The position numbers were made by a program, and so were the translations under genes. Shown one piece after another: positions 44,891 through 55,578 of a DNA stretch of 64,000 bases. The notes below the pieces were generated by a model. That model saw only the letters and a program-made list of their open reading frames with translations. It was not told the DNA's origin and made no database searches. The DNA comes from Lonicera japonica (taxonomy: Eukaryota; Streptophyta; Magnoliopsida; Dipsacales; Caprifoliaceae): assembly GCA_021464415.1 (NCBI GenBank), contig CM038466.1, forward strand, positions 48,979,356 to 49,043,355, written 5' to 3'. Every line of letters begins with the position of its first letter. Positions within the stretch are counted from its first letter, which is position 1.

Positions 44891-45369
44891 TCTAGTTTCA
44901 ATTTGGTTGTATGAGGATCATTGTCTGAAAAACCTTGGCTCCCTATAATTAGAACAAAAAGTTGCACCTATAGAGATGTTTAAGGCAAGTGGAAAAAGTA
45001 CAACCGAAAAGGGTGAATCTTCCTCGGCTAGGGGAAGGAACAAAAGTGATAGCAATCACAGGATTGTCATCCTATAGATGGTGGAGCCAGAGGACGAGCA
45101 AAAGAAAATGTCTTTGAAGAACAAACTTGAGTCCCTGCAGTTCTTGGCTCAGATGATGAGGAAAAGTTCTTTTTTATTGGAAGTAGTTTGAATACCAATG
45201 AAAGATCAATTGGCACGGTTCTTGAATATGGATGTGTTTGCTTGGAAGCCATACGATATGCCTGGTATCTAGATAAAGTAATTTTCCACAAGCTCCACGT
45301 TAGTCCTAGTTACAAGCTAGTAAAATGTAGAAGCCATGCCGATCAGCCCCGGAAAAGGTTAAGTGGAAG

Positions 45370-46590
45370 AAGAGGTCCAAAAAGTTACTTAAGATAGGTG
45401 CAATTAGAGAAACTAAGTTTCCAAAGTGGATCTCAAACCTAATGGTCATCCGCAAAAAGACTGGCAAGTGGAGACTATGCATAAACTTTACAAACTTGAA
45501 CAAAGCTTGCTCAAAAGAAAGTTTTTTTATTTGCAGATAATAGATTAATTGCTGGATTTAACAGTCGGTCACAAGAAAATGAGCTTCTTTAGATGCCTAC
45601 TTAGGCTACCACTAGATTCCTCTCTTCGGGCCTGACCAAGAATGTATTACCTTTGTCATTATAATGGGTCTTTATTACTACAAAGTGATGTTGTTTAGGT
45701 TTAAAAATGCTAGGAAAACATACGAAAGACTTGTGACCACAATGTTCGGAGAATAAATTGGAAAGTCAATGGAGGTTTATGTCAATGATATGCTGGTGAA
45801 AAGCAAGAAAGTTACAGACCACATCTCCGACCTAGGAAAGACATTTGAAATTTTGAGGCACTATAAAATGAAACCTGAATGCTATTAACCATATGTTTGG
45901 GATTAACTCGGGCAAGTTTTTGGGGTTTATGGTAAATCGTCAGGGAATTGAAGCCAATCTAGAGAAAATTCAAGCTCTCTAAGATATTCAGAAATCGACC
46001 AACCTTAAAGAACTGCAAAAACTTATGGGTATAGTTGCTGTTTTAAATTGCTTTATTTTTAAGTGTTTAGAATTATGTTTCCCATTCTTTAAAGCACTTA
46101 AGAAAAGCAAAGAATTTGTATGGACTGATGAATATGATAAAACTCTTACAGAGCTAAAACAATACTTGAGCAACCCACCCCCGAATATCTATCACATTGC
46201 CCCATGAATAACTTTATGTCTATTTAGCTTCTTCTGATTGGGCAGTAAGTGTTGCCCTAATTATAGCACATGAGCATATTCAAAAGCCTGTTTACTACAC
46301 TAGCAAATGTTTAGTAGGACCATAATTAAACTTTTTACCTTTAGAGAAATTTGTCTTAACACTAATCACAACTTTAAGAAAGCTTAGCATTTTTTTGATG
46401 CTCATCCGATCAAAGTATTGACCTCAAGCCCAATCAAAGCTGTTCTCAAAAAGGCAGATCTCTCAAGTAGGATGGAGACGTGGTCGGTTGACCTAGGTCG
46501 TTTTCACATTGAATACGAGCTAAGGATAGCTATAAAGGGTCATGTGTTAGCAAATTTTATTGCCGGGTTCACGGATAAAGCCTAAGTTGA
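45370..46590 (+). pseudogene. Reverse transcriptase and RNase H of the Tat element
   Basis: Blocks in order: FPKWISNLMVIRKKTGKWRL then CINFTNLNKACSKESF (45417-45530); EVYVNDMLVKSKK (45772-45811), where the first catalytic Asp of YVDD is Asn; GKFLGFMVNRQGIEAN (45912-45960); KKSKEFVWTDEYDKTLTELK (46105-46164); DWAVSVALIIAHEHIQKPVY (46237-46297); then VDLGRFHIEYELRIAIKGHV (46489-46550). Frames change repeatedly and stops are common. The order RT then RNase H, followed by a second RNase H, is typical of the Tat lineage of Ty3/Gypsy elements. Confidence 0.85.
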
Positions 46591-46714
46591 GCCAAATAAT
46601 GCATTGCCTAGCCCAACTGGGAAGGGGGGATATAGAAATGGCAGAAGCCAATTAGTAATTTGAGAATCCACAAAAAGCCGAGCAACAATTAGAGATTCGC
46701 CTTAATGCCCGAGT

Positions 46715-46985
46715 ATTCTTCATTTATGGGTTATCAGCAGTTAATGGTTTAGGGGTTGGTATAGTCTTCAAAACAATAGAGGGGGCCTTAATCGAACAAA
46801 CCATCCAACTGGGATTTAAAGCCTCCAACAATGAAGCCGAGTATGAAGTGCTTAAAGTGGGTTTGAAGATGGAAAAAAAAATTAGGGTCCAAGATTTGCC
46901 AATTCATTATGATTCTCAATTAATGGCCAACCAACTTACTAGGAAATATGTTGCTAGAAACGCGAAGATGAGACCATATATGAAG
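46715..46985 (+). pseudogene. Second (archaeal-type) RNase H domain of the Tat element
   Basis: The frame reads SAVNGLGVGIVFKTIEGALI, then LGFKASNNEAEYEVLKVGLK, then YDSQLMANQLTRKYVARNAK. The NNEAEYE helix and the D-S-Q motif are those of the extra RNase H found between pol RNase H and integrase in Tat elements. The first catalytic Asp (DG.S) is not present in the usual place. Confidence 0.8.
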
Positions 46986-47339
46986 TTGTCTTAGAAGCTC
47001 TTCAAAGAATTTAACTCGGCCTACATTGAACAGTTTCCTAGAACCAGCAATCCGTATATGTTGATGCCTTACCAACTCCAGTTTCTGTTGTGGATTCAAG
47101 TTTCTAGAGAACCATTAAAGTGGAGTACTTGCCTGAGCTGAGCATAGAAATAAAAGCTAGCCAACTGTGTACGATATTAAAGCAAACCTTGGGGTTAGGC
47201 TGGATGGATCCAATAGTCAAATATCTTAGGGATGAAACTCTTTCGATGATAGCAGTGAAGTATACATAATTCGAGCACAAGCCAGTAGTTACTGGTTTTC
47301 ATTATAGCAGAAGCTTTACAAGAAGTCCTTTTCAGGACC

Positions 47340-47930
47340 CTATTTGAGATGTATTCATCCAAGGCTGGTCCAAAACATTATTTATGAATTATGTGAAGAA
47401 AATTGTGGAAACCATACAGGGGGGCGATCACCAGCCTATTGAGTAAGAAATCAAAGCTATTTGTGGCCTTATATGCAAAAAGATGCCTTAGAATACGTAA
47501 AAAAATGTGACAAGTGCCAAAAGCACTCCCTCAGCATTCACCAGCTTGCCATGCAATTACATCCGATCACGAGTTCCTAGCTATTCGCTATATAAGGATT
47601 ATACATCATAGGCCTTTTTTCCTCGGGGTTTAAGGTTATAGAAGAATTTTACTCGTCGGAACTGATTACATTACCAAATGAGTAGAAGTTGTGGCATTGG
47701 TTAACATTGGAAAGTCAAATGTCAAGTCTATTCTTTGGATAAATATCATAACTAGATTTGGCATCCTTAAAGCTTTCATCTCAGATAATGGGACTCAATT
47801 CAAAGGCAAAAAGATCCAAGAACTCTGTCGAGAATATAGAATCAACCAGTAATTCTCAAATGTATCCTTCCCTCAAGGCAATGGTTTAGCTGAAGCTTCT
47901 GACAAAGTATAACAACCGAGCACTTCCATG
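47340..47930 (+). pseudogene. Integrase of the Tat element, truncated
   Basis: YVKKCDKCQKHSPSIHQLAM (47495-47555) is the C-C half of the zinc motif. The core follows: VGTDYITK with the first Asp, then ITRFGILKAFISDNGTQFKG with the second Asp, and FPQGNGLAEASDK with the Glu (47650-47912). Several stops interrupt it. After about 47930 the sequence turns into a Copia element, so the C-terminus, the 3' untranslated part and the 3' LTR are lost. Confidence 0.8.
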
Positions 47931-47959
47931 GTTGCTTAGCTAGCTTACCAAACTTTAGG

Positions 47960-48392
47960 CCTTTAGTCAAGGAATACATAATCTGTTGAAATATTTCATG
48001 GACAAGGTACGAAAACCAAGCACTACCATGGTTGTCTGGTTTTTATACATAAATGAAGATCCATATTGTCCTAAAGAAGAAGATGAAAAAGTATTAGTCT
48101 CGAAGTACCATATTTAAATGCAATTGGTACTTATCACAATGTACTAGACCGGGACATTTCCTTCTTTCTTAACTTGCTTGACACTAGATATGTATCAAAC
48201 ATATCATCAGATATCCATGAGGAACCAAAGCTTCAATTGTATTTTATTCATATAACTCTTATGGTATGGTTCTAAGTTGCTAGGTTATGCCAATTCAGGA
48301 TATCTTTATGATTATCATAAGGTATGATCTTAATTGCATTCAATATTTGTTAGTGGCAATGCTGTTATTTCTTAGTGATATAATATACAAAT
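47960..48392 (+). pseudogene. Copia pol fragment, RT end to RNase H start
   Basis: The frame at 48013-48115 reads KPSTTMVVWFLYINEDPYCP then KEEDEKVLVSKYH, the Copia segment 'P..TPMV..SL....DPF.P...DEE.LG.EV.Y'. Later 'LGYANSGYLYDYHK' (about 48270-48325) is the RNase H 'GY.D.GYLSD' start, without the Asp. The fragment stops at the inserted LTR at 48393 and resumes at 49904. Confidence 0.75.
48388..48392 (+). repeat. Left target-site duplication CAAAT
   Basis: Exact partner at 49899-49903. Confidence 0.9.
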
Positions 48393-49898
48393 TGTTGACC
48401 TTGAAGGTCTTAATCTTATTTTGATAATAAAAATAATTTAATCATGTGTAGTTTAACATGTTACTTGATATAAGTTTATAGTTCATTTACTTGAAAAATC
48501 AAGAAAGCATGGCACTTGACAAGGATCATTCAATCATTATCCGATCAAGTCAACTACGCATTAGACTAGCAAAGAAGATCAATCTCATCACAATGCAAAT
48601 CCATAGAGCACAAAAGATCAAGAATCACATGAAAAAGCTTCAAGACAAAAGTTTCAAGTGAAGATCAAATTTAAGAAACAAATCGAAGCATTCAAAAACA
48701 CGTTAATTCGATAATTGAGTGAGTACTTAGGTGTTATGTAAAGTTTCTTATTTGATTATTTTATATAGCTCATACATATTGATATATCATTCTTAGATTG
48801 ATCAAAATCAGTTTGAATCAAAATCATTTCAAAACATTATTCTTACAAAAATCGATTTTGAAATAAATTCATATTAAATTCAAATGATCATATTTTAAGA
48901 TCCTCAAAGCACTAGAATTGATTTTGGAACTTATATGCAAAAGTGCAAAAATTAGAATTTTTGCCCTTTCGGCCTGATGGACAGTCATGTCCATCAGTTG
49001 ATTGATGGCTTGTACTCAGTCGACTAAAGGTCACCCAGTCAACTAAGGAGCTTTGCTCAGTCAACTGATGGCCCAGAATATAGCCGTTAGATTTTTGATT
49101 TTTTACCATTTTTGGTACCAAATTTCTACCAAACCTAAAAAACGGCTATATCACTTTTGGGACTATATATACACTATCCAAGACATATTTTGACAATTTT
49201 TAAATCACTCTCATACTCTATTCTTCATCTATCTTCAATATCAAAAGATTCAAGAAATTGTTTTTAATCAATCATTCTTATTGAGCTATAAATCTTGATC
49301 AAACAAGTAACTCTAGTGTGAAGCTTCAATTATATTCTTTAAACACGTAAGAGTTTTTGTTAATTGGTGTGAATCACTAAACAATTTTTATTCAATTGTG
49401 AGAGGTAAATCTCATAGGATAACAAGAAGATATATTCTTGTTTAGTATTTGTCAGAGGTAAATCTCACAAATTAACAAGAGGGATTCTTGTGTGAATATT
49501 GTGGTAAAACAATATTTGTAAAGAGTCCTGTGAGACAACAACACTTGTAAATGTTTGATCTTCACCTTGGAAGAAGATTAGAATTAGTGAAAATTCTCGG
49601 AGAACTAACTAAGCGCGAACTATGGTTTAGGAAACCAAAACCGTGAGGACAAAAAGTCTTAAGCTTCAAATCGGTTTAATCTTTCTAAACTCAAGCTCTT
49701 TATTTACTTGCTATATTTATTATTTGCTTGTTTTGAGATTGTTTGATTGTTTGCTTGATTGATTGCTTCCATTCCTTGATATAATTGTTTAGCTTAATTG
49801 TTTTGCTTAATCGTTTTTTGAGAAAAGTTTTTAATTCCGCATTAAGATTTTAAAACCCTATTCACCCCCCCCCCCTCTCGGTTAAAATCCGACCAACA
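48393..49898 (+). mobile_element. SIRE/Maximus-like Copia solo LTR (1506 bp)
   Basis: It begins TGTTGACCTTGAAGGTCT and ends CCGACCAACA, with a C11 run shortly before the end (49865-49875), and has an exact CAAAT duplication. No internal sequence follows; instead the interrupted Copia RNase H resumes. A 24-bp hairpin with a 10-bp perfect stem lies at 48974-48997, followed by AGTCGACT and AGTCAACT motifs. The start and end are of the type found in SIRE elements; that name is from memory. Confidence 0.9.
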
Positions 49899-49903
49899 CA
49901 AAT
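49899..49903 (+). repeat. Right target-site duplication CAAAT
   Basis: Identical to 48388-48392. Confidence 0.9.
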
Positions 49904-50516
49904 TTTAGTTATAATTTCCTCTAACCACTCTGAAATTTTAGCTCTTTATGAAACTAATCGAAAATGTGTATGACTGAGATCATTACTTTAGTATATTCGT
50001 AGTTGCTGTTAGTTATCTTTATTACAGATGTTTCGAGTGTTATTTATGAAGACAATGCAGCATTTATTGTGCATATTCAAGAAAGTTTCAAAGTGACAAG
50101 AATAAGACATATTTCAAATAAGTTTTCTTCACTCACGAGCTTCGAAGAACACAAAGATTGAAGTCAAGTAAATCAGCTTTAGTGACAACTTAGCAGAGTT
50201 TGCTCATGAGGTGTCGAAGCTGATATTGGTATGATTTTACTTCATTATCTAATTAAATGTAATTGTTTTCATGAGAGGGAAGAAATAATCAGGGGGAGCT
50301 TCCTAAAGTATGCTACCTGATATTTGCACGCTGTACTCTTTTTCCTTTAACTTGATTTTGTCCCATTGGATTTTTCTAGTAAAGGTTTTAACGAGGCAGC
50401 TAATTATGCGTTTGATGACAATTCAATAATCTAGAAGATCATTGTACTCTTTCTTAGGAATGTTTTAATGAGGCAATTATCATTGAATTTTGGCATAATA
50501 GACATCCAAATGGGAG
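49904..50516 (+). pseudogene. Copia RNase H C-terminal fragment and 3' untranslated part
   Basis: The frame after the LTR reads SSNHSEILALYETNRKCV, then a stop where Trp is expected, then LRSLL. Further on come VIYEDNAAFIVHIQESFKV and RIRHISNKFSSLTSF (family: YEDNAAC...... TKHI..KFF). Non-coding sequence with 'tgtactctttttcctttaac' and a purine tract aaatgggag leads to the 3' LTR. Confidence 0.8.
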
Positions 50517-50723
50517 TGTTGTAAAATATTGATATGTGGATGTCCATGTGTAAAATTTAAAGATAAAGTTCTGTCCCACATTGGTATTGTGTAATTTATC
50601 CCACATTGATTTTGTATAGAAGTAATGATTGTTACTTCTTAATATAAATAGAGTTGAACTCTACTCATAGTACATATTAGTTGAATAATAAGATTTCTCT
50701 TTCTCTTCTTTATTATTTTAACA
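50517..50723 (+). mobile_element. Short 3' LTR of the Copia element (207 bp)
   Basis: It begins TGTTGTAAAATATTGATATG directly after the purine tract and ends TTATTTTAACA. It contains a 'ataaatagagttg' TATA-like stretch and CT-rich end. The matching 5' LTR is not in the window. Confidence 0.7.
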
Positions 50724-50810
50724 ATTATTTATCTAATTTGCACTTAAGAAATATATACTTAATAGTTTAGGCAGGTTAGACATAGGGTTTTTTTTTCCTC
50801 GCAAAGGAGC

Positions 50811-52170
50811 TTGAATTAATTAATTAAAGGACAACTTTTTAATTAAGGATAAAATAATAATAATTTTATTATTTCAATTAATTAAGTTAAATTTCAATAC
50901 TACACTTCTTAAAGATAAATACAAGAATAAATATAAAATTAAATTTGGAATTAAATCAATAAAAATAAATTCAAACCAACTCAAACACAATTATCACAAG
51001 AAATTCAAACAAGAAGACAAGTACACGAATTATTCAAAAAAATAAATAATCAAATGATGTAAATGTCTCAAACTAACCAAACAGAATATGAAGATTGAAG
51101 TTGCAAATATCCCATAATAACAAGCATACATATTAAGTTACGTTCTTTTCAATTTTTTATCAGACATATTAAGTTACATATTTTCAATTTTTGCCACACA
51201 TATTAAATTACATTTTTTTTTCAATATTCTAGTAAATTACATTTTTTCAATTTTTTGGTAGACTAATATAAAATATGAAGAACATATTAAGTTACATTTT
51301 TTTCACTAAATTGGTACAGTAGTTACCAATGAGAAAGATAAAACTAAGGGAGATAAAACCTCCATCAATATACTGCATGTCATAGACAAATATACAAAGC
51401 CCCAAATTCACAATAACCTTGAATGCTTTAAAAATATATTTGTAAGCCACTATTAAAAAAATTCACCAATTGTGAGTAGAGGCAGCAAAACAAATGCAAA
51501 GGATAGCATAATTTTAGTTAAAAATAAACAGAATAAAAGACTTTATCTAAGAAGAAATACTTCAAGCTCTCCTTTGATGGCTTCATTGAAAAGAAGATTG
51601 AGGGGATTAGGTTGTAGTCGAAATAAGCATGAGGATGAGAATGCCATGTATTCAAAATTGAAAAAAATATTTATCATCAACAATCATGTATTCACCATTA
51701 GTATAGAGAAGTTTAATGAATTTGTATAAGCTCTAAACAATGCATATATGCAAGATGAAAGATAGAAGAAACGTATTGATGCGATGAAACAAACCTCTAT
51801 ATATAAATATGTAGAGAGTGAGAGAGAGAGATAAGGGAAAAGGGGAGTAAAAGGCAGAGTGAGAAGAGAAAGAAACTACCTTCGGTAGTTCTCAACTTAT
51901 TAAATACACAGATTTAATTGGAAACCAATGCTCCTTTTTCATGGATTCTTATTGATTAAAAATGTTTATCCTTGTCCTTCCAAAGTTGTTAGAAGTCAAA
52001 TCCAAAACCTAATTTGAATTCGACCATAATTGATCAACAACGAGATAATGGGAAGACTACAAATGGGCAATACAGTAAAATGACATCACATAACATAATA
52101 AAAAAACGATTAGTAAAAATAATTATATTTTGTCTTGATTAAAAAGTTGTCCTGCATACTAATGAATTCC
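50811..52170. mobile_element. TIR element of unknown superfamily (~1.36 kb)
   Basis: The left end has 'aggacaactttttaattaag' and the reverse complement of the right end has 'aggacaactttttaatcaag', extending to about 45 bp with mismatches. The interior is AT-rich. An 85-aa open frame at 51472-51729 (Arg- and Ser-rich) shows no known domain. Related words occur at 57440-57480. Confidence 0.45.
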
Positions 52171-53280
52171 AAAAGCTGTCCTTTATTATAAGCACCATTT
52201 ATGTATTGTCCTTTATTATTATTATTATTATTATTATTAGATATAATATGTGGAATTGTAATAATAATCAAAACAATAATAAAAAACCAATTTAATAAAA
52301 CATTGTTTCAACAAAAATGCTAGAAAATAATTTTTATGAGTTAAAAAGAGTATTGGTAAAATATAATATAAAACAAGGGTATTTTCAAAATAAAGTACCA
52401 CCATTTGCAGTTAAAAACTGTCCTTAATATAGTAAAATTATCACAAATGTCTAAATATAGTTTTGAAGTGTTAAAAGTGTTATTTTGGAATGTATGTGTG
52501 TGTATATATATATTTTTGTTTTAAAATATTGGAACAAAAAGTATTGATATTGTTCAATTTGTCAAAGTTTTAGTAAATTATTTTATCCTATCCAGATATC
52601 TAATACAGGATTGCACCAAACGCCAAATTTATTTAATATCTATCCGCCTCGTTCTTAACCTATCATGTTCCACAAAATTCTTATCCGAGTGATTTATATC
52701 CTATCAAATTCCCACATAATTTTAATCCGACTAATTCTGATTATCTTCGTATCCCGCCTTTTATCATATCATATCTTACATCTTTTTCCGGTGTGGCAAA
52801 CGCAATTGGCTTAAAATGCAAATTATTTTGAGTAAATAAGCTAACAAAACCTGCTAATTATAGATTCATAATTGCCACAGAAGACAAGTTTCTTAGTCAC
52901 CTACTATTTAATTTAAATGGGTATTCACAAAAAATTCTAATCACTAATTCAAAAGATTTTGGTAAGGTATACCATAAAAAATAAAACAATGGTGAAAAGT
53001 GAATTGAAGGTAAATCTTTAGAATTTTATTACTTGCCAAATGCGTTAAATAGTAAAAACCTTTCCATAATTGAAGAGTCATAATTACACTTCCTAAATAA
53101 GGTGAAGCTTTTCCGTACTTTATTTTATTATAATTTATAACAATAAAAAATTTAAAGAAACCCACAAAATTTAAGATGGAAAATGCAAAATTATTTTTAA
53201 TAAAAAAAAGGGGGAAAAAAGAAGAAGAAGAAGAAGCAGCAAATATAAGACAAAGTGATGAGTAAGGGGTTGAAGGTTGT
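52171..53280. other. Gene-free stretch with microsatellite and MITE-like remnant
   Basis: A (TTA)n run lies at about 52213-52239. At 52590-52805 words such as 'aatccgactaattctgatta' and 'ggcaaacgcaa' match the right part of the element at 61605-62925, so a relic of the same family is present. Confidence 0.5.
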
Positions 53281-53285
53281 GGTTA

Positions 53286-53296
53286 CTATATATATG
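53286..53296 (+). promoter_or_regulatory. Possible TATA box of the GH17 gene
   Basis: 'actatatatatg' lies about 80 bp before the signal-peptide exon. The match is good but AT-rich words are common here. Confidence 0.35.
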
Positions 53297-53370
53297 TACA
53301 CATCAGTTGAGCACTTGCTATCAATGTGTAGAAAAAAAGAAACTAAAATTATTTGTTTGGATATTTGTAG

Positions 53371-53470
53371 GTGAAATTAATAAAAAGATGGAGGGGCCTA
53401 ATCATTAGGAACACAGTCTTTTTCTCAATAACAGTGACTCTCTTGACAATTCAATTGTCTCCGTGCAAAG
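53371..53470 (+). CDS. GH17 gene exon 1 (signal peptide), start codon out of frame
   Basis: The frame that joins correctly to exon 2 reads WRGLIIRNTVFFSITVTLLT then IQLSPCK, a typical secretory signal peptide with basic start and hydrophobic core. It ends with the donor AAAG|GTGAGC at 53470/53471, phase 1. No ATG is in this frame. An ATG at 53388 lies one base out of frame (ATGGAGGGG); reading it gives a stop after six residues. A single-base insertion after the start codon, or an upstream exon spliced at 'atttgtag' (53370), would each explain this. Confidence 0.6.
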
Positions 53471-53519
53471 GTGAGCCTCCTTTCATTATATTTATATAAT
53501 TTATTTATTTTTTGGTTGG

Positions 53520-53521
<2 letters not shown>

Positions 53522-53553
<32 letters not shown>
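53522..53553 (+). repeat. Homopolymer run of 32 G
   Basis: An uninterrupted G run starts 52 bases after the GH17 donor site and is followed by 'tggagaagggggg'. The true length may vary because such runs are hard to sequence. Confidence 0.8.
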
Positions 53554-53554
<1 letters not shown>

Positions 53555-53815
53555 GGAGAAGGGGGGTTGTTGGAAATACATAAGGGGCAATCTCCAATGA
53601 CTTTTTCTAAATTTATTTATATCTTGTGTGCTTCGGTAATTTTAAGAGATTGCTATATTTATATATGCCAATATAATTGATTTAACAAAAATGTTCAACA
53701 TAAATAATCTCCAATGGTGATTTATATATCTAACTTTCTTACCTTAGTTTGCACGTTATTTATGGACTCGGCACCTCCCCATTACTTTTTAATCTAATTT
53801 CATCCAATAAGCTCT

Positions 53816-54066
53816 AGTTTGAGAGTCAAAAGGATGAATTTTTATGAAACTTGGTAAATATGATTTCTATGATGAGTGGATCATCTTTATGAAATTTCAT
53901 TAGAATATCCTTAGAAGTGGGTGAGATGATCATCTAAAGTCGTAATGGTCACCCACTTCCGGTTTGAGTTTTAAAAAAAAAATTGTGGAGATGGTCTATG
54001 TAATTATAGAGATCATATCCACCAAATTTTATGAAAAAAATCTTCCATTTATCTCTCAAAGTAGAC
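53816..54066. mobile_element. Fold-back element remnant
   Basis: The left arm 'tttgagagtcaaaaggatga' and the reverse complement of the right arm 'tttgagagataaatggaaga' continue with 'aa.ttggt..atatgat.tc' words over about 75 bp. It belongs with the palindromic arms at 28.9-29.5 kb. Confidence 0.55.
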
Positions 54067-54505
54067 CTTATTGGACGGAATTGGACCAAGTGAGTAATGG
54101 GGATGAGTCAAGTCTATTTATCAGTAAAATGGAAGCACTTGAATTCGATTATGACACCGAATCATCATATATATTTTTTCCTATTTTGCCTATGCATTTT
54201 CAATAAAAAAATCATTCGAAGAGACTCAAACTTGTGAGCTCTGGGTTAAAACAGAAAGCATTTATTTTTTCAGGTCGTTCATTTATTTATTTATTTTTAT
54301 AAAATTGAGTCAGTGGAGTAACTACTCACTAGAAAGTATCTCTTCAAAATTTTATTAATAAATACGCACATTTATGTATCCAAAAAGGAAGTTATTAATG
54401 TTTAAAAGATATAAGCCTCTTAAGAAAAAAGGACTTTTTATTTTGAAAGGTAAAGGAATGAATCTTTTGATTAAGTTTGGTTATATGTTATTTTTTTTAA
54501 AGTAA

Positions 54506-55036
54506 GGGTGTGTTTGATTGGTAACATTTTCCACGGAAAATGAGCATTTTCCACTTGATTTGACAACTTAAGGTGTTTGATTGCATTCTTTTTCTAGGCA
54601 ATTCAATTCCCACTTTTGCCTCACACATGTGCATTTTCAAGGCAATTGAGGAAAATGTTTTCTTTGGGGGGAGGTGGTTTTTGTTTTCCATGCTTGGACA
54701 CGGTTCACGAGACAAGATTTTTACTATTTTCTACATTAAAAATGCCATAACTTAAAATATAAAATTCAAAATAATATAAAATTTTAATATTTAAAATCTA
54801 CTAATCAAGATCAATTAAACAAGATCCGTCATGACTATATAATTATGTAAAAAAAAATACCAATAATTTTTTCTACATTAAAAATGCCATAATACAACAA
54901 ATATTTTCCGGGTAGAAAACTAAGGCAATCAAACACACTGCACTACATTTTCCATGCAACTCAATTCTAGGCAATTCAATTGCCCGTAACTTATTTTCTT
55001 TCCATGCAAGTTCCATGCTTGCAATCAAACGCACCC
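54506..55036. mobile_element. Harbinger-type MITE, tandem copy 1 (531 bp)
   Basis: The ends GGGTGTGTTTGATTGG and (reverse complement) GGGTGCGTTTGATTGC are flanked by TAA on both sides (54503-54505, 55037-55039). The interior is non-coding and almost identical to copy 2. Confidence 0.85.
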
Positions 55037-55047
55037 TAAAACTCTAA

Positions 55048-55578
55048 TGGTGTGTTTGATTGGCAAACATTTTCTATGGAAAATGTGCATTTCCACTTGA
55101 TTTGACAACTTAAGGTGTTTGATTGGCTTTTTTTTCTAGGCAATTCAATTCTCACTTTTTGCTCACACATGTGCATTTTCAAGGCAATTGAGGAAAATAT
55201 TTTCTTTGGGGGGAGGTGGTTTTTTGTTTTCCATGCTTGGGCACGGTTCACGAGACAAGGTTCTTACCATTTTCTACATTAAAAATGCCATAACTTAAAA
55301 TATAAAATTCAAAATAATATAAAATTTTAATATTTAAAATATACTAATCAAGATCAATTAAACAAGATCCATTATAACTATATAATTATGTAAAAAAAAT
55401 ACCAATAATTTTTTCTACATTAAAAATGCCATAATACAACCAATATTTTCCGGGTAGAAAATTAAGGCAATCAAACACACTACACTACATTTTCCATGCA
55501 ACTCAATTCTAGGCAATTCAATTGCTGGTAACTTATTTTCTTTCCATGCAAATTCCACGCTTGCAATCAAACGCACCC
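55048..55578. mobile_element. Harbinger-type MITE, tandem copy 2 (531 bp)
   Basis: Same family and orientation as copy 1, flanked by TAA (55045-55047, 55579-55581). Only 11 bp separate the two copies. The first terminal base is T instead of G. Confidence 0.85.

Noticed and set aside
49865..49875. C11 run as an unusual signal
   Set aside because: A C-rich stretch at this place is usual near the end of SIRE-like LTRs; only its length may be inflated.
53522..53553. Poly-G run as a coding Gly repeat (frame 53471-53680)
   Set aside because: It lies in the intron right after the GT donor; the frame has no family resemblance.
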